The notes: a model not told the origin generated them from the letters alone. Counted from the first letter of the stretch, positions 33,292 through 45,605 are shown. The stretch is 64,000 nt of DNA from Eustoma russellianum (GCA_036186865.1 AP025041.1:43139935-43203934), one strand, 5' to 3'. Translations and numbers: made by a program.

Positions 33292-33627
33292 TTCTATCTT
33301 TTGCATGATTTACAAAATAAAGGGGGGATATATATAAGAACATGATTTTAGTTGTTAAGTCATGATTCTAAGGTTGAATGATAAGTTTTCAATTGGTATA
33401 AATTTCGATTGATGTTCAATTGGTTAGGAGCATAGGTTAAGGGGGAGAATATAAGTTGAGGGGGAACACATATGTTAAAACATGTATTTAAAAAGAATTT
33501 GAAAACAATTGGTATAGAATTGGTGAGTTTTTCAAAACAATTGGTAAGTATGTGATAACAATTGGTAAAGAGTTGTGACATTAAAATCATATAGAGTTAT
33601 TTTGAAAATCATCCAAAACGGGGAGAA
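33292..33627 (+). other. Sirevirus 3' spacer with repeated purine-rich tracts
   Basis: Tracts AAAGGGGGGATAT (about 33320), TTAAGGGGGAGAA (about 33438), TTGAGGGGGAACA (about 33457) and AAACGGGGAGAA (next to the 3' LTR) are spaced through the segment. The last is the polypurine tract by position. Multiple such tracts are known from Sireviruses. Confidence 0.75.
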
Positions 33628-36430
33628 TGTTGAAAAATATGTTTGGATATTGATTACTTAAGGAAGTGTCACACATATGATAAAAAGATGAAATATATTA
33701 AACATGTGAGAAAATGTTGATGTATGATTTGGTTTTGATAATTTGCACAAGTATTATATGTTAAAACGTTTCATCAGACTTCGAGCGCCTGATCAAGCGC
33801 TTCATTTGCAGAAAGTTTGAACAGAGAACATTGAGCGCTTCATAAAGCGCTTTATCTTTCAGAAAGTTTAAACAGAAACTTTAGTTCAAACATTGAACGC
33901 TTCATAAATCGCTTTATCCTATGAAAAACTGGGATCAGAGAGTTCTGGCGCGCTACACCAAGCGCTTTATCATTTGAAAAACTCGGATCAGAGAGTTCTG
34001 GCGCGCTACACCAAGCGCTTTATCATTTGGAAAACTCGGATCAGAGAGTTCTGGCGCGCTACACCAAGCGCTTTATCATTTGGAAATTCTGAACAGAGAG
34101 TTCTGATGGCAACATACATCGCTACATAAAGCGCTTGATCTATGAAAAAATATTATTATGTGTTACTTCACTCTCGTAACAAAGTGTTTCATGCTATCTA
34201 AAATGTGATAAATAGTTGTTTTCATTTACATATATGTTCTTAATGTTTCATATATGATTTTGGTGATTTTATTATTTGATTTTTATGAATATTATTATGT
34301 CTTGTAACTAATATGTCGTGGAAGTTATACGACTTACCAAAAAGGGCACAAAGTGGAATTTTAAGTCTTGCAGGTACATTGTCTTCATATATTTTATAAA
34401 TATGTTACTATGTAACATAATATTATCGTCTCAAGGCTATCTCTATGACATTCGTCATAATTATTCCAAGACAAGACTATCTTTCTCAAAAATGCTATCA
34501 AGGGAATTATCGTCTTTTTATTCTTGGAGCATATCGCGACATCTTCACTATGATTATTTCTCAAGGATATTATTATCATCATTATGGACTTCTTATGGTA
34601 TTCTTGAAGTATCAACATCAAGATTATTATTGCTATATTTGGTTTTCGATATTCTCGGGATTTCTTGTTATGTGACATTTATTTTGTCACACTATATGGT
34701 TATCTTATGATATCATTATAAGACTTATTCTCAGATTATTTTGCAGTAATTTCATGTCACAATTGACATGGTAAATGGTTACAACTTTCAAGGAGAGAAA
34801 GGTGGAAATAGTTTTCACTATTTTCTACTTAAATCTAGCCATTCATTTTGAATTCAAGGGCTGAGATTAACTCTTATTTTTTTCATCAAAATGATGCATT
34901 TATATGTGTACAAGATGACTATCTCATGTGATGACAAGTGTACAAGGAAATTATGGTAGAACCAATCAAAACTCAAGGATTATACTTGGTGGCAAAAAGT
35001 TGTCAACATGGCACACACATGGCCATATGGACGATTTTTATGGCTAAATGGAGTTCAAATTTTTGCTGAGAATTCTTCTCCCACATGTGCTAATATGGTG
35101 GAACAAACTTGGTTAACTTTTGAGAGATTTACTCATCATTTATCTCATCATTTATCTCCTTCAAATCTGAAATTTCCATGTCATATAATGCTGAAAAAGT
35201 TGGTGACATAGATAGACAAATCACATTGCTTGAAGGTGCCAAGTGTGCAAAGTCTTAAAGACAAGAACCAATGGTGTGAAGACAAGTGTGTTTGATGACA
35301 TTCAAGGTGACAAATGGCAATCTTATCAACAAGGGATGCCTCACACTATAAATAGAGGTTGAAGTGAAGAGTTGAAGACACAACTTTCTTGCTATCTTCT
35401 TCTTCTTCTTCTTCTTCCCTATTCTTATTGTGCATCTTGTGGTGAAATTTTTGAAGCATTGTAGTGCTGCTTAGATACACCTTATTGTGGTAGAATTTTC
35501 GTAATTGATAAGCCAAGTTTATAAGGCTTAATCAAAAGGTGAAAAGGTGTATGAGGTGTGATAGTGCTGAAAATTCTGTAAAGGTGTTGTGAATAGCTTG
35601 AATAGGGTTGGTGTGAAGCCCAAGGATCGAGCTAAGGTGTAATTCTGTGATGCTGGTGATAGTGAATACCGAGGAAGGTGTCCTTGAAGACTGGAGTAGG
35701 AACATCTGGCCTAACCAGTATAAAATTCTTGGTGTTCTTTACTTTCCGTACTTTACACTTTTAGTTTTCTATTCTCTGTTTTGTTAACACGTTTTATAAA
35801 TTCTGAAAAAATAATAAACGGTTTTCAAAATTGCTAGAATTTTGCTGAGACATACTTTAGTCTCTTAGCTTTCATTTGAAACCAATTTGACTGAATTTGG
35901 ATAAGTTTAGGCTAATCAAAAGTCCAAAGTTCTGCAACTGCTACAATCTGTTTTTCAGATTTGCAAAAGTTAAGAAAAGTGACTTGGTTGACTATCTTCC
36001 CAAACGAATTTTCCAAAACTGTTTCAACCTATTATTATACATATCTTAAGGTTTATTGTGTTAAATTTTCAAAGGTTTTGGACTTGGGGATTGACGGAAA
36101 AAAATTTGTGAAGTTGAGTCAATTTCTGAACTCTGTTCTGGAATTCTGTGTAGACAAAAAGTTTTTGATTAGTTTAAAGTCTTAAAGATTTTATTTTGAC
36201 TTGAAATTTTTACAGGAGTTAGAAAACATCTTGAACTATGTTACGGGAAAGTTTCATAATTTTTGGAAGTGTTTTTAAAGTCAGAAAAATATTTGCAAAA
36301 ACAGTTTCTGTTTTCTGAGTTTCAGATTTCAGAACTGAGGGGTTTTGAAAAGGGTTTAAAATAGTGTGATTTCTGCTAACCACTATTCACCCCCCTCTAG
36401 TGGTGTTTGTGCAGGGATTTCGATTCAACA
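33628..36430 (+). repeat. 3' LTR of the Sirevirus
   Basis: It matches the 5' LTR apart from scattered changes and small indels, including the AGCGCTT array (about 33790-34135) and a TATA box at 35347. It ends CGATTCAACA, followed by AGTTC. Confidence 0.92.
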
Positions 36431-37340
36431 AGTTCTTCAATCAGAACTTCATATATGGAAATGTAAAAGTGTTTGCCTTTTATAAGGCTTGGAAGAGATA
36501 AGACACTTCAAGCCACTGATGGCTATTTCTAACGGCTATATTCTTATTTATAATTATTTATTGGTCCACTGAGCTAATGGATGTATGTACAGTGTATTCG
36601 TATCAATAATTTTGTTGCACTGTGCCTCTGTTTTATTTCTTTAGTGCTGTCGCTGAGGTTCTCATTTGTCTAAATATTTTAGCTCGGCAGTGCTCTCTCT
36701 GTTGCTGTTGTTATTGTTTTGCTCAGCGCACCTTGGTCTATTTGTTTATGCCTTCACCGCGTCTCCTCAGCTTGGCATCCTTTGTTGTTAATGCCTTCAC
36801 TTCGTCACCTCGACTTCGGCATTCTTTCCTTTAACTCAGATACTTCATTACATCGGCCTTTCTTCATTTCAGCTTACCTCAAGACTTCTTCATTTGGCTT
36901 GGGACTCCGTCTAGATTCTAACACTTTTCACCTCAGTGATTTATCTCAGCATTGCATCGTTTCACTTGGGCACTGCTTTGTCACCTCGGCGCTGCATGTT
37001 TTAGCTCAGCACTTCTTCTCAGCTCAAGTACTTCTGACCTCACCTCGACTAGATACCTTGGTTCGGTATTTCTTCTACTTCTACCTTACTTCGGCTTAAT
37101 ACCACAGCTCGGAACTCCTTTGATCTTTCTGATCTTTGATCCTTGCCTCGGTATGGCACCTCGGCTTGACCTTCTGATCTTTATCTTTGATGCTCACCTC
37201 GATATGGCACCTCGGCTCGGTACTCCTTCCTTTACTTTAGCTAGACACCTCAGCTCGGCTAGTTATTTTCTGTTCACTTCAGCTAGGAACCTCAGCTCGG
37301 CTTAGTCACTTTGTTTATTTCTACAGACTCCTTCAACAAA
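36431..37340 (+). repeat. LTR-like repeat with degenerate CTCGGC words
   Basis: A TATA-like TTTTATAAGG and GTACAGTG leader is followed (36680-37310) by many irregular CACCTCGGCTCGG- and CTTCAGCTAGG-like words, then CTCCTTCAACA. Similar words occur at 14850-15050 and, inverted, at 44650-45000. I read all three as parts of one LTR family, but could not fix its ends. The long frames here (36719-37305) are low-complexity and not genes. Confidence 0.4.
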
Positions 37341-37441
37341 TTGTTCCTACAAACTTGATATTCGGTAATTATGGACTGAACATCAACTCTACCACTTATA
37401 TGTTACAAAAATGATCATAACTAGCCGTATGAATCAAAAGG

Positions 37442-37626
37442 GCGTTCTCGGTGCATTAGGCTCTCGCGTTTACGCAAGGTCCGGAGAAGGACCGGATCGC
37501 TGTTGGTGTCACACGGACCTAACAATCGCTTCGCGATATGATGTATGCAGCCTTACCTTACGTTTTGTGGAAAAGACTGTTTCTGCAGCTCGAACCGGTC
37601 ACCTTAAGGTTACAAAGCAGCCACCT
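37442..37626 (-). repeat. Au-type SINE with a 30-bp internal insertion
   Basis: Au blocks on the minus strand, with extra bases (TGGTGTCACACGGACCTAAC) between two copies of an ATCGC(T)-containing stretch near 37495-37535. This looks like a short local duplication in the tail. Confidence 0.75.
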
Positions 37627-37971
37627 TTAAATGGAGATGAAAGGAAAAACAGTAAACAAATTGCACCATGATTGAAAGAATGAGGATTACTTAATCTAAT
37701 GCTAACCTGAAGAACTTCATTAAAATATCTTGAATTAAAATAGAAATTAGCTGTCTATGGTATACAAATTCTTTGAATACAAAAAAAAAAAAAAAATCTT
37801 TTCAAGTACAATAACCATTTGTACATGACAAACGGAATATAGTTATACAAATTCTTTGAATCTCGTTGCCTTTTCTGCAACCTAATCTAGACAACATATG
37901 ATCAAATTTGTTTGTTGGTAAGTGCGCGCAGCTTTCACAATACCAAAACAAAAGACTTTTCGTTACATTAA

Positions 37972-38126
37972 CTTTTTATGTTTACGCAAGGTTTATGGGA
38001 GGACCTGGATCGATTTGCGATCTGATATATGCAGCTTTACCTTATAATTTTTGTGTAAGAAGCTGTTTCTGCGATTTGACCATATGACCTCAAGATAACA
38101 AAGTAACAATCTTACAAGTTGTTTCA
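37972..38126 (-). repeat. Au-type SINE
   Basis: TTTACGCAAGGTTTATGGGAG, GGATCGATTTGCGATCTGAT, then GATTTGACCATATGACCTC on the plus strand: the complement of the Au order. Confidence 0.75.
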
Positions 38127-38399
38127 AAGTTCTCCCTCAAACTTTCACAATCAAGTTTGAATCAATTCCAAGTTTTCCGTCAATATAAATCATATCACAA
38201 GAGTCACCTAAAGCATGTTAAATTTTCTTTGTAAGAACTTACAAGCACATATGTCGCGTAATGTCTGTCCTTTTTTCACCAAACTATGAGTTTTGCTTTA
38301 AGTTGCTTATAACGCCTCACATAAAATAGTTCCATGGTTTACCTCCGTCGACCAAAGTTTTAATTCACCTTTATTATTTACGATTTTGATCTCTATTGA

Positions 38400-38660
38400 T
38401 ATGTACTCTTTCCGTCTCAAAAAAAATGTTATCATATTTTCTATCTTAGTTTGTTCTAAAAATATCATCCACTTTTCAAAAATACAAAGATGTTAGGAAT
38501 CAAAAATTTTGCACTATCATTTTAATTAAAATTTACATGAATTATCTAATTCTTATCAATTAACCAACCAATTATAGAATGATAATAATGATAAAACAAG
38601 CTTTATTTTTTTACATTATGCTCAAGTCAAAACAATATTTCTAAAACATTCTCTGTATTA
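38400..38660. mobile_element. Possible Stowaway-like MITE
   Basis: The left end TACTCTTTCCGTCTC resembles the Tc1/mariner Stowaway terminus of plants. The right end (inverted TACAGAGAATGTTTTAG) is a poor partner, and the TA duplication is not distinctive. Confidence 0.3.
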
Positions 38661-38669
38661 TCTTGTGGA

Positions 38670-39496
38670 TGTTGGAAAAGTACGTTAAAGTACTTTACCG
38701 TGTGCTCCAAACTTATATAGAACATGTATGAGGTTGTTTGGGAGGTTGAGGTGAAGTTTGGAACACTTTAAACTTGAAATAGGTCATTTGGATCGATCCA
38801 TGTTCTGACTGGATCGAACCAAGTGAAAGCTGGAATAAAGTTGAGTGTTCAGGAGGACTTCGATCGATCCATGTATGGGACTTCAATCGATCGATGTACA
38901 CATCGATCGATCGGAATGGTGTGATGCAAACACGGAAGTATTCTGTCCAACTTCGATCGATCACATCAATCGATCGAAGGGACATCGATCGATCGATGTA
39001 GGACAGAATAGAAGCTGAAGGTTCTGTTCGACTTCGATCGATCACATCGATCGATGTGCCAACGGACAGAACTTTTCACTTTGAATTCCAGCTTTTGGTC
39101 CAAGGATCATCTCCCTTCGCCTATGAACGGTAAACAACTGCCATTGGAGGTTGAAACCAGGCTGAAACAAGTTTTAAAAGTGGCTTTTAACACACCCCAA
39201 GGTCTATATATAGTAGACCTTGGTATCTTCAACATATACAACACAATCTTGCAAATCTAAGAAATTCTCAGTATTCTTTCTCTCCAACTCTTCATTATCA
39301 TTCTCTTCTACATCAAGTTCAATCTTCTTCTCCTAGAGCAAAGGACAAGAAGAAAGCCGTTATATCTTGGGAAGCATTAGTCTTGTTGTCTACTTTGATC
39401 ATTTGGTAGAGGCTAAATTGCTTTAAGGACAGAGTCATCTTGAGACTCGTCTCGGCTTCTGTTTGATTATATTCTTGCTTGTTTGCTGCATTTTCC
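38670..39496 (+). mobile_element. Solo copia-type LTR with ATCGATCG palindromes
   Basis: A second copy of the family at 13480-14362. It starts TGTTGGAAAAGTACG, has a palindrome block (38790-39060) and a TATA box (CTATATATAGTA, about 39204), then CCGTTATATCTTGGGA and TTAAGGACAGAGTCATC. GTGGA occurs on both sides (38665-38669 and 39497-39501), but the expected final AACA is missing, so the duplication may be chance or the end may be eroded. Confidence 0.7.
38790..39060. repeat. Palindromic ATCGATCG block in the LTR promoter half
   Basis: The opening hairpin is GGATCGATCC with GGATCGAACCAAGTG. Then come TTCGATCGATCCATG, TACACATCGATCGATCGG and a dyad running from TCTGTCCAACTTCGATCG to GATGTAGGACAGA. 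The layout parallels 56948-57024. Confidence 0.8.
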
Positions 39497-39501
39497 GTGG
39501 A

Positions 39502-40029
39502 GACGGTCTATCTCTAGGAAAATGTCCCTAGGAAAATGTTGATATAATATTTTTAACGTCACCATTACCAATAGCTTTATGTTATGTTTCTTTTCCTTGT
39601 AAAAAAAATGCCAAATTATTTCGTTAAAATTCTCAAATTTGCATCTGTCCGCTAAGAATGTCGTTTTATGATGAAAACCCCCTAATTATGGTCTTATTTT
39701 TTTTTATGATCTAAAACATGGTATAATCATTCTTTAAATTTTGAGCTACAACCAAACATGGTTGCTCTTGTTGGGATCTTATTACAAGTTATGCCCATTA
39801 AAAAAAAGTTCTGCTCTACCCAATCAATATAACTAATTCATATCTCATATATAAAGATCCAACTCCTACTCAAAACCACTATTTTTTTTCTCGATTCACA
39901 AATATTAATGGCAAAATAAATGGAAGAATCATTTCCTAATAAATAGAACATGCAGAATAAAATTTTCATTCCCATAAGATACTAACGTCATCGTATGACG
40001 AAATACTCAAACAAGTATATTATCGCATT
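39502..40029. other. AT-rich spacer
   Basis: Nothing recognised. Confidence 0.35.
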
Positions 40030-40255
40030 GTCTTAGAGACTTCTGCCTATGACAAGCCATAGAGATCGGATATACGCAACCATACCCATGTGTTAGAAAC
40101 ACACATGTTGTTTCCTGATGACACATAATGAAAATTGCGTCAATCTGTGTCGACCAACTGCTACTCCACAATATAAGAGCGCGACCAATTTAGTGAGTCA
40201 TCTTGCTTTATTCCATCATATTACAAAGTCAAGAAAGAATGTCTCTTTGACTCTA
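40030..40255 (-). repeat. SINE, type B
   Basis: A well-kept copy of the family described at 1055-1265; it lies just downstream of small-gene copy 2. Confidence 0.55.
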
Positions 40256-40486
40256 TGAAAATGGAAAAGACGAAATACTCAAACAAAGAAAGGGTAACCC
40301 TTCATTACAAAGAATCCATACATATCACAAACTATTTATATTTTCTTGAAACACAATCTAAACTTTACTTGCTATAACTTATCATACAACCAAGCTTAAA
40401 AATTCAACTAAATAATCCGAAAAATACGGAGTTTTATTCCTTCTTTCCACTTGAAGTTAAAGAGAAAGAATTGAATAACTCCAAGC

Positions 40487-40741
40487 TTAATAAGAATGAC
40501 TAGAAGTGAGCATCACAGAGGAAGAAGAAGAAGGAGGAGGAGAAGGAGAAGTAGTAGGAGATTTCTTGAACATTTTGGGAACCCAACTCATAGAAGAAGA
40601 AGAAGAAAATGACTTCTTTCTCCTTGCAACAAATTCCCCATTTGCTGCTGCACCTCTACTATTTTCCAAGCTCTCAGTTTCCTCCTTGTAATTGTGATTC
40701 ATTAGAGAGATTTCCACAAGGCCTGCACCACCTGTCAACAT
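40487..40741 (-). CDS. Small serine-rich protein, family copy 2
   Basis: 84 residues starting MLTGGAGLVEISLM, with a NYK motif, a basic RRKKS, a run of five Ser, VPKMFKKS, then a Pro/Ser-rich end. The frame is open farther upstream, but I start at this Met because it aligns with copies 1 and 3 and lies 115 bp below the TATA box; the upstream part includes promoter DNA. The frame is intact, which makes it the best candidate for a functional member. Ser/Lys-rich composition suggests a disordered protein. No known domain is recognised and no function is inferred. Confidence 0.65.
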   Translation of the reverse strand: MLTGGAGLVEISLMNHNYKEETESLENSRGAAANGEFVARRKKSFSSSSSMSWVPKMFKKSPTTSPSPPPSSSSSVMLTSSHSY

Positions 40742-40855
40742 TATCAAATGAATATTTAATGGAAAAAATCTACCAAATATATATCTGGTTTTTTTTTGTC
40801 TGGAGAGAAATCTAAGAACTTTGGAATTATGGTTTCTAGGAGATACAAAGTGGTG

Positions 40856-40897
40856 TATATATAGACATGTTTGCAGGCGTTGGTGGCCATAAAAGTG
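40856..40897 (-). promoter_or_regulatory. Core promoter of small-gene copy 2
   Basis: TATATATA at 40856-40863, then (upstream on the minus strand) GGCCACCAACGCCTGCAAACATG, similar in order and spacing to the module before copy 1. Confidence 0.55.
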
Positions 40898-40987
40898 AAG
40901 GTGTAACAAGTTGAAGAGTTGGATGGATAAGATGTGGGAAAAAGTCAAGTCCTTTAGAACGAGTTTTTGTTTGTTTATCGCATACAA

Positions 40988-41235
40988 GAAATAACTCAGT
41001 TAGTACTCAGATTGGTAGTTGATCCAAGAGGTACATAGTTTGATTCTAGGAACACGTGCAGAATCGATATTTCACTGCTGTTTGGCCAAAGGCTCAATTT
41101 GCAGTGGATATCTTGTTTGGATCCTTGCTTATAACCTCTCCCAATCTAAGAGGTCATTGAGCTCCTGATTTACATATTCCACCATGCTCCTTAGAGTTGG
41201 CCGGTAGAAGCCCTGGTATGGTTCTTTGCTCCAAG
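40988..41235 (+). repeat. SINE, type C
   Basis: AACTCAGTTAGTACTC head, B box-like AGTTTGATTCTAGG, then a diverged body ending TTCTTTGCTCCAAG. Confidence 0.6.
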
Positions 41236-41557
41236 TTTTTCTTTGTTTCGGCAAGCTGGATGACAACTTTGAATCAACTCACGTCTTTTTGTGCTTTTAT
41301 TATTCTTGTCTATTTTGTTCTGCTGATATATCTTTCTTTTGCATGCTAAAAATTTGAGTAAAGAAAAATTACTGAAGGAAACATACCAAAGAAAAAAAAT
41401 AAAACAACATATATACATATAAACGTTGCTAATTATACAAATTGTACGAGAGTTCTTATTCAACTTGGTGAATTGAAAAAACCCTTATCTAACAATGAGA
41501 GGAAGGCCAAGATTGTAGTTTTTCAACCAAAAACAGAGAAAAGATATATATCAATCA
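41236..41557. other. AT-rich spacer
   Basis: Nothing recognised. Confidence 0.3.
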
Positions 41558-43945
41558 ATCCATCGTATCCAGTATTTCCTAACGACAGCAAAAGCTAACG
41601 TTAGGGTCTGGGGAGGGTAAGTGACAGGCAAACAATACCTCTATCTCAAGGGATAGAGAGTTTGCTTCCAGTGAGACCCCCGAATCTATATGTATCTGCA
41701 TAAACGGCACAATAATAGGGATATGATATGATAGTGTGTTAGTGAGACAATTCAGGAAATACAAAGAGGAGGCTGTCGATATTAAAATACTCATAACGTG
41801 TATATATACATATAATATAAAACGACGGCAGAACATAAACAAACAAGTGCAAAGTCAACTTAAACATATACAAAAGTCTTCCGATATTAATATAGTCATA
41901 ATAGTGAACATGCACAAATAATTGAAAGAAAAAGACCAAAACAAAATATACAAAGTCAAATTAAAGTGCAAATACTATCTAATCCTCTACGTATGCTCCA
42001 AGGTGCCCTATATCCTGTCTACCCCTCCTTAACCTTAATCCTCTGCATCCATAAACTCTCATCCTAGACCATGTCCTTAGAGAGGTACAACTCTAGTAAG
42101 TCATGTCTAATCTGCTCATTCCATGTCAGTTTGGACCTGCCTTTACTCTTCTTCCATTCTACAGTGAGGCTTTCAATTGCTCTGACAGACGCCGTTATCT
42201 GTCTCCTCTTGACATGTCTAAGCCATCTCAGTCGACCTTCTCTTATCTTATGTGTTATACTAGTCACCCCTAACCTTTCTCTATATACCTCATTTCTTAT
42301 CTTGTCTAGCCTTGTATGCTCACACATCCACATCAGCATCTTCATCTCTGCCACTTCCATCTTTTGTGACTGTATCCTCTTGATGGCCCAGCAATCTGTT
42401 ACATATAATATTGCCAGCCGCACTGCCACCCAATAAAATTTTTGCTTTAATTTAATTGGAAAATTCTTTTCACACAGCACCCCTGAGGCCACCCTCCACC
42501 TACACCAACCTGTCCGAACTCGCTATGCTATGTCACTCTCTATGTCCACATCTTTCTGTACAAATGATCCTAGGTACTTGAACTTACTTACCTTTGAGAC
42601 AACTTGACCCTCGATGGTGAGTTAGCTATTTTCATCGCCGGCTGCGCCGCTGAAGTCGTAGAGCAGATGTTCAGTCTTGGAATAACTATCCTTAGGCATT
42701 CTCTCTCTAAAGCACCATGCCACTCCTCTAGTCTTATACTCAGGTTATGTCTACTTTCCACGACTAATACAATTTCGTCAGCAAAAAGCATACACCATAG
42801 AACTGTCTCTTGTATCGACTTTGACAACTCATCTAGGACAACTTCAAAAAGGAATGGGCTTAAAGCAGACTCTTGATGGAGGCCTACCTCCACTTAAAAG
42901 AAGTATGTATTCCCTATAGGCGTATGAACGGTTGTTTTCGTCCTAACATACATATTCCTAATTATGTCTATATACTTCATAGAAACCCCTCTTGCATCCA
43001 GACTATCTGATATCAGTTTACATAGCACACTATCATACACTTTTTCAAGATCGATGAAAACCATATGTAGATCGCGCTTCTTCTCCCTATACTTCTCCTT
43101 CAATCTCCTTAAAATGTGTATTGCTTCCTTGGTTGACCGTTCTGGCATAAAACCAAATTAGTTTACCGTAACTTGAGTTTCTCCCCTGATTCTACTGTCG
43201 ATTACTCTCTCCCATAACTTCATAGTATGATTTAGCAATTTAATCTCCCTATAATTCCTATAATACTGCGCGTCTCCTTTTTTTTCTTATATAGAGGGAC
43301 CACTACGCTCCTTCTCCACTCATCTAGCATTTTTCATGTTTTGAAAATAAGGTTGAACAGAGTAGTTAGCCATTGAACCCCTTTCTCTCTCAAACACTTT
43401 CACGCCTCAATGAGTATGTTATCCAAACCAACTGCATTAACTCTTCGCATCTTCTTAAGTATTATCTTCACTTCTCCTTCTGTGATGCTACGACAGTCGT
43501 AGGTATTACGTTGTCGTTTTTGGGTAGTGATGCTTTCTATTTCTTTGTGGTTTTCTCTTACGCTGTTAAAAATTTTGTGAAAGTATGTTTGTCATTGCCC
43601 TTTGATGTCTTGTTCTTTGACTAAAACATTTCCATATTCTCCCTTTATAAACTTCACGACGCCTGGATCTTGCCTCTTTCTATCTCTACCTTTGGCAATC
43701 TTGAACATATCACACTCTTCGTCTTTTGTTTCTAATCTTTAGTACATCCTTTTATAGGCTGCGTTCTTTGCCTCCGTCACTGCCTTCTTCGCCTCCTTCC
43801 TAGCGATTTTGTAGTTCTCCTTCACTCTCACTTTCTCCTCCTCGTCTGTGCAGCTTAACACCTCTCTAAAACTCTTTTGCTTGTTCCTTATTTTTCATCG
43901 CATATTCTCATTCCACCACCACGACTCTTTATTTATGATTGTTTT
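41558..43945 (-). mobile_element. RTE-type LINE, 5'-truncated and decayed
   Basis: The minus strand encodes, from right to left, a WWWNE segment, KEAKKAVTEAKN-like and NYREIKLLNHTMKLWERVI pieces, then an RT. The RT has MPERSTKEAIHILRRL, FIDLEKVYDSV (42894-43148), GLHQESALSPFLF and WCMLFADEIVLV, where the catalytic FADD is FADE (42588-42893). A C-terminal tail follows (42064-42492, RLRWLRHVKRR). The 3' end lies at about 41558, with the usual GGAAATACTGGATACG block. No endonuclease domain remains, as expected for a 5'-truncated copy. Several frames are broken. Confidence 0.88.
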
Positions 43946-44379
43946 CCCTGTTGTTACCCCAAGAGTAGTTACATTTAAACCCCCAAAAAAATGTGGTTTA
44001 GCTCTATAGTGTTTCATGATCAATTAACAGGTGTATTTCTTCATCAAAAACTAAGATTCATGCGGTCGGTTTAACAGGTTTGAAATCGTCCCATTCGTCA
44101 AATAATATTCTGGTATCTAAAAGAGAGAGGATGCATTAACACCGACTGGGAGAGGGTTTATGCAGTAGCGTCTCGATACTCAAGTCAGTTTTCATTCAAG
44201 AGGTTGTTATAGACACAAGATGAAGATCTAATACATGAAGTTGGCATGTTCCTCTATAGTAGGGTAGACTTCGAAATTAATGCTTCTATAGATCGGCATT
44301 TATTACTGGATCACTTAGAGAATAAGTCAATAATGGTCCGAATCCGATAGAGTATTCCCTCTTATTAGATCTGCCTACC
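43946..44379. other. Spacer
   Basis: No gene recognised. Confidence 0.3.
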
Positions 44380-44455
44380 AATTACCCTCCCCAGACCCTA
44401 ATGATAGCTTTTGCTGTCGTTGGGATATACTGGGTCTTGATGATGATGATACATA
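44380..44455 (+). mobile_element. RTE LINE 3' end fragment
   Basis: CTTTTGCTGTCGTTGGGATA, then CTGGGTC and a TTGATGATGATGAT tail on the plus strand: the RTE 3' signature in the opposite orientation to the longer copy nearby. Confidence 0.6.
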
Positions 44456-44639
44456 ACAACAAGTGACCGAGTTTTGTGAGCCTTTGAAGAGTACAACTGT
44501 GGTGTTTTGTACGTCTCTACATACTTCAGAAAGTCGAGACTCTGCTGAAATTTTTTGTCAGAATGTGTTTATTGAGTCTCCATAGAAAATGTAGGACGAA
44601 TGTAAAGATTATAAATGACTCGTGTCTTTAACTCGATAC

Positions 44640-45130
44640 AACTATGTCCATATGCGGAAACTAAGTTCCAGCCGAGCTGGGGCTGAACTGCCAAGCTGAC
44701 CTGAAGTCAGGTCGACTTACCTGATCTGGGCAACAACAGACTGCATACAAACTGTCAGCAGAGTTAAGATGAGATGACAGATATAATAAGAGTAACCGTG
44801 CTGAGCAGAAGCGTAGCTGAGGCGAAGCACGGAGCAAAGACAAGATCAAATATAGCCGTGCTGAACTGAAGAAGAGGTGAATAGCTGAAGTGAAGCACAG
44901 AACTAAGATGTGCTTGAAGACACTGTAAAGAAGTGCTGAGCTGAGGTTACGAAGTGAAGCACCAACTAAGAAGGCATACCTACCATACTTGTTGTAAATA
45001 TTACTTAGAATTATTTCTGTACATAGCTGAGCTGCCTGGATAACTAACCGTTACCACAGCCGTTAGACTTTACAGTAGGTTGACTGTGACAGCTGCAGAG
45101 AGTCAAATAGCCGTCAGAAACATTTTTTCA
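44640..45130 (-). repeat. LTR-like repeat with inverted CTCGGC words
   Basis: GCCGAGCTGGGGCTGAAC, GCCGTGCTGAACTGAAG and AGTGCTGAGCTGAGG-like words are the complement of those at 36620-37310. Ends not found. Confidence 0.35.
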
Positions 45131-45585
45131 CCCTGTAAAAAAGGAACAACTTTGTAAATTAACCTTTAACTTGAATGGAAATTTAATTCCTTGAATCTCG
45201 ACAACCATTAAGTTAGCTTAAACTCTATTGTGGTTCATGATCAATTAACCTGTCTATTTCTTTACCGATAACTAAGATTTCAAGGAGTTTGTGTTTAAAG
45301 CAGGGATAAATCTACCAGTTGTCTTATTTTTCATTGGATAGAATATAATTACTAACAATACAAAATATATTTGAGTAGACAAATATATTTTTAGAAGTAC
45401 ACTGATACGTCTAATTTGATCAATTTTAAATTTGTACACCTCTTTCTTTTCCAGTGGAGTTGGAACAAGTCACTTTTTTGAATAGCATAAATCAAATTTC
45501 ACCCAAAAAAAATGTATGAAAAGCAATAATTTAATAGACCACTTCAAAAACAGTGGTCCACGACTGATCTAGCTACCTACCCTTT
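45131..45585. other. Spacer
   Basis: AT-rich. From 45535 it resembles 24000-24060. Confidence 0.3.
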
Positions 45586-45605
45586 GCCTTTCGATTATTT
45601 ATCAA

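Larger units (their letters stand above)
26023..36430 (+). mobile_element. Complete but inactive Sirevirus-type Ty1/copia retrotransposon
   Basis: A 10,408-bp element with long LTRs (26023-28839, 2817 bp; 33628-36430, 2803 bp) starting TGTTGAAAAATATG and ending CAACA, flanked by AGTTC on both sides (26018-26022 and 36431-36435). An initiator-Met tRNA primer site follows the 5' LTR. The order gag, protease, integrase, RT, RNase H and the gag style fit the Sirevirus branch. Several purine-rich tracts before the 3' LTR also fit. No envelope-like frame is present. At least three stops, three frameshifts and a missing segment of about 1.1 kb make it defective. Confidence 0.93.

Noticed and set aside
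33292..33627. Possible envelope-like frame after the Sirevirus pol
   Set aside because: Only about 336 bp before the LTR, with no frame of useful length.
36719..37305. Overlapping long plus-strand frames
   Set aside because: They run through degenerate CTCGGC repeats and are low-complexity products of the repeat.
38400..38660. Stowaway MITE as a firm call
   Set aside because: The left end fits, but the right end does not pair well, so it was kept only at low confidence.
42071..42876. Plus-strand frames over the LINE
   Set aside because: They are antisense to the RTE reverse transcriptase, which is clearly coded on the minus strand.
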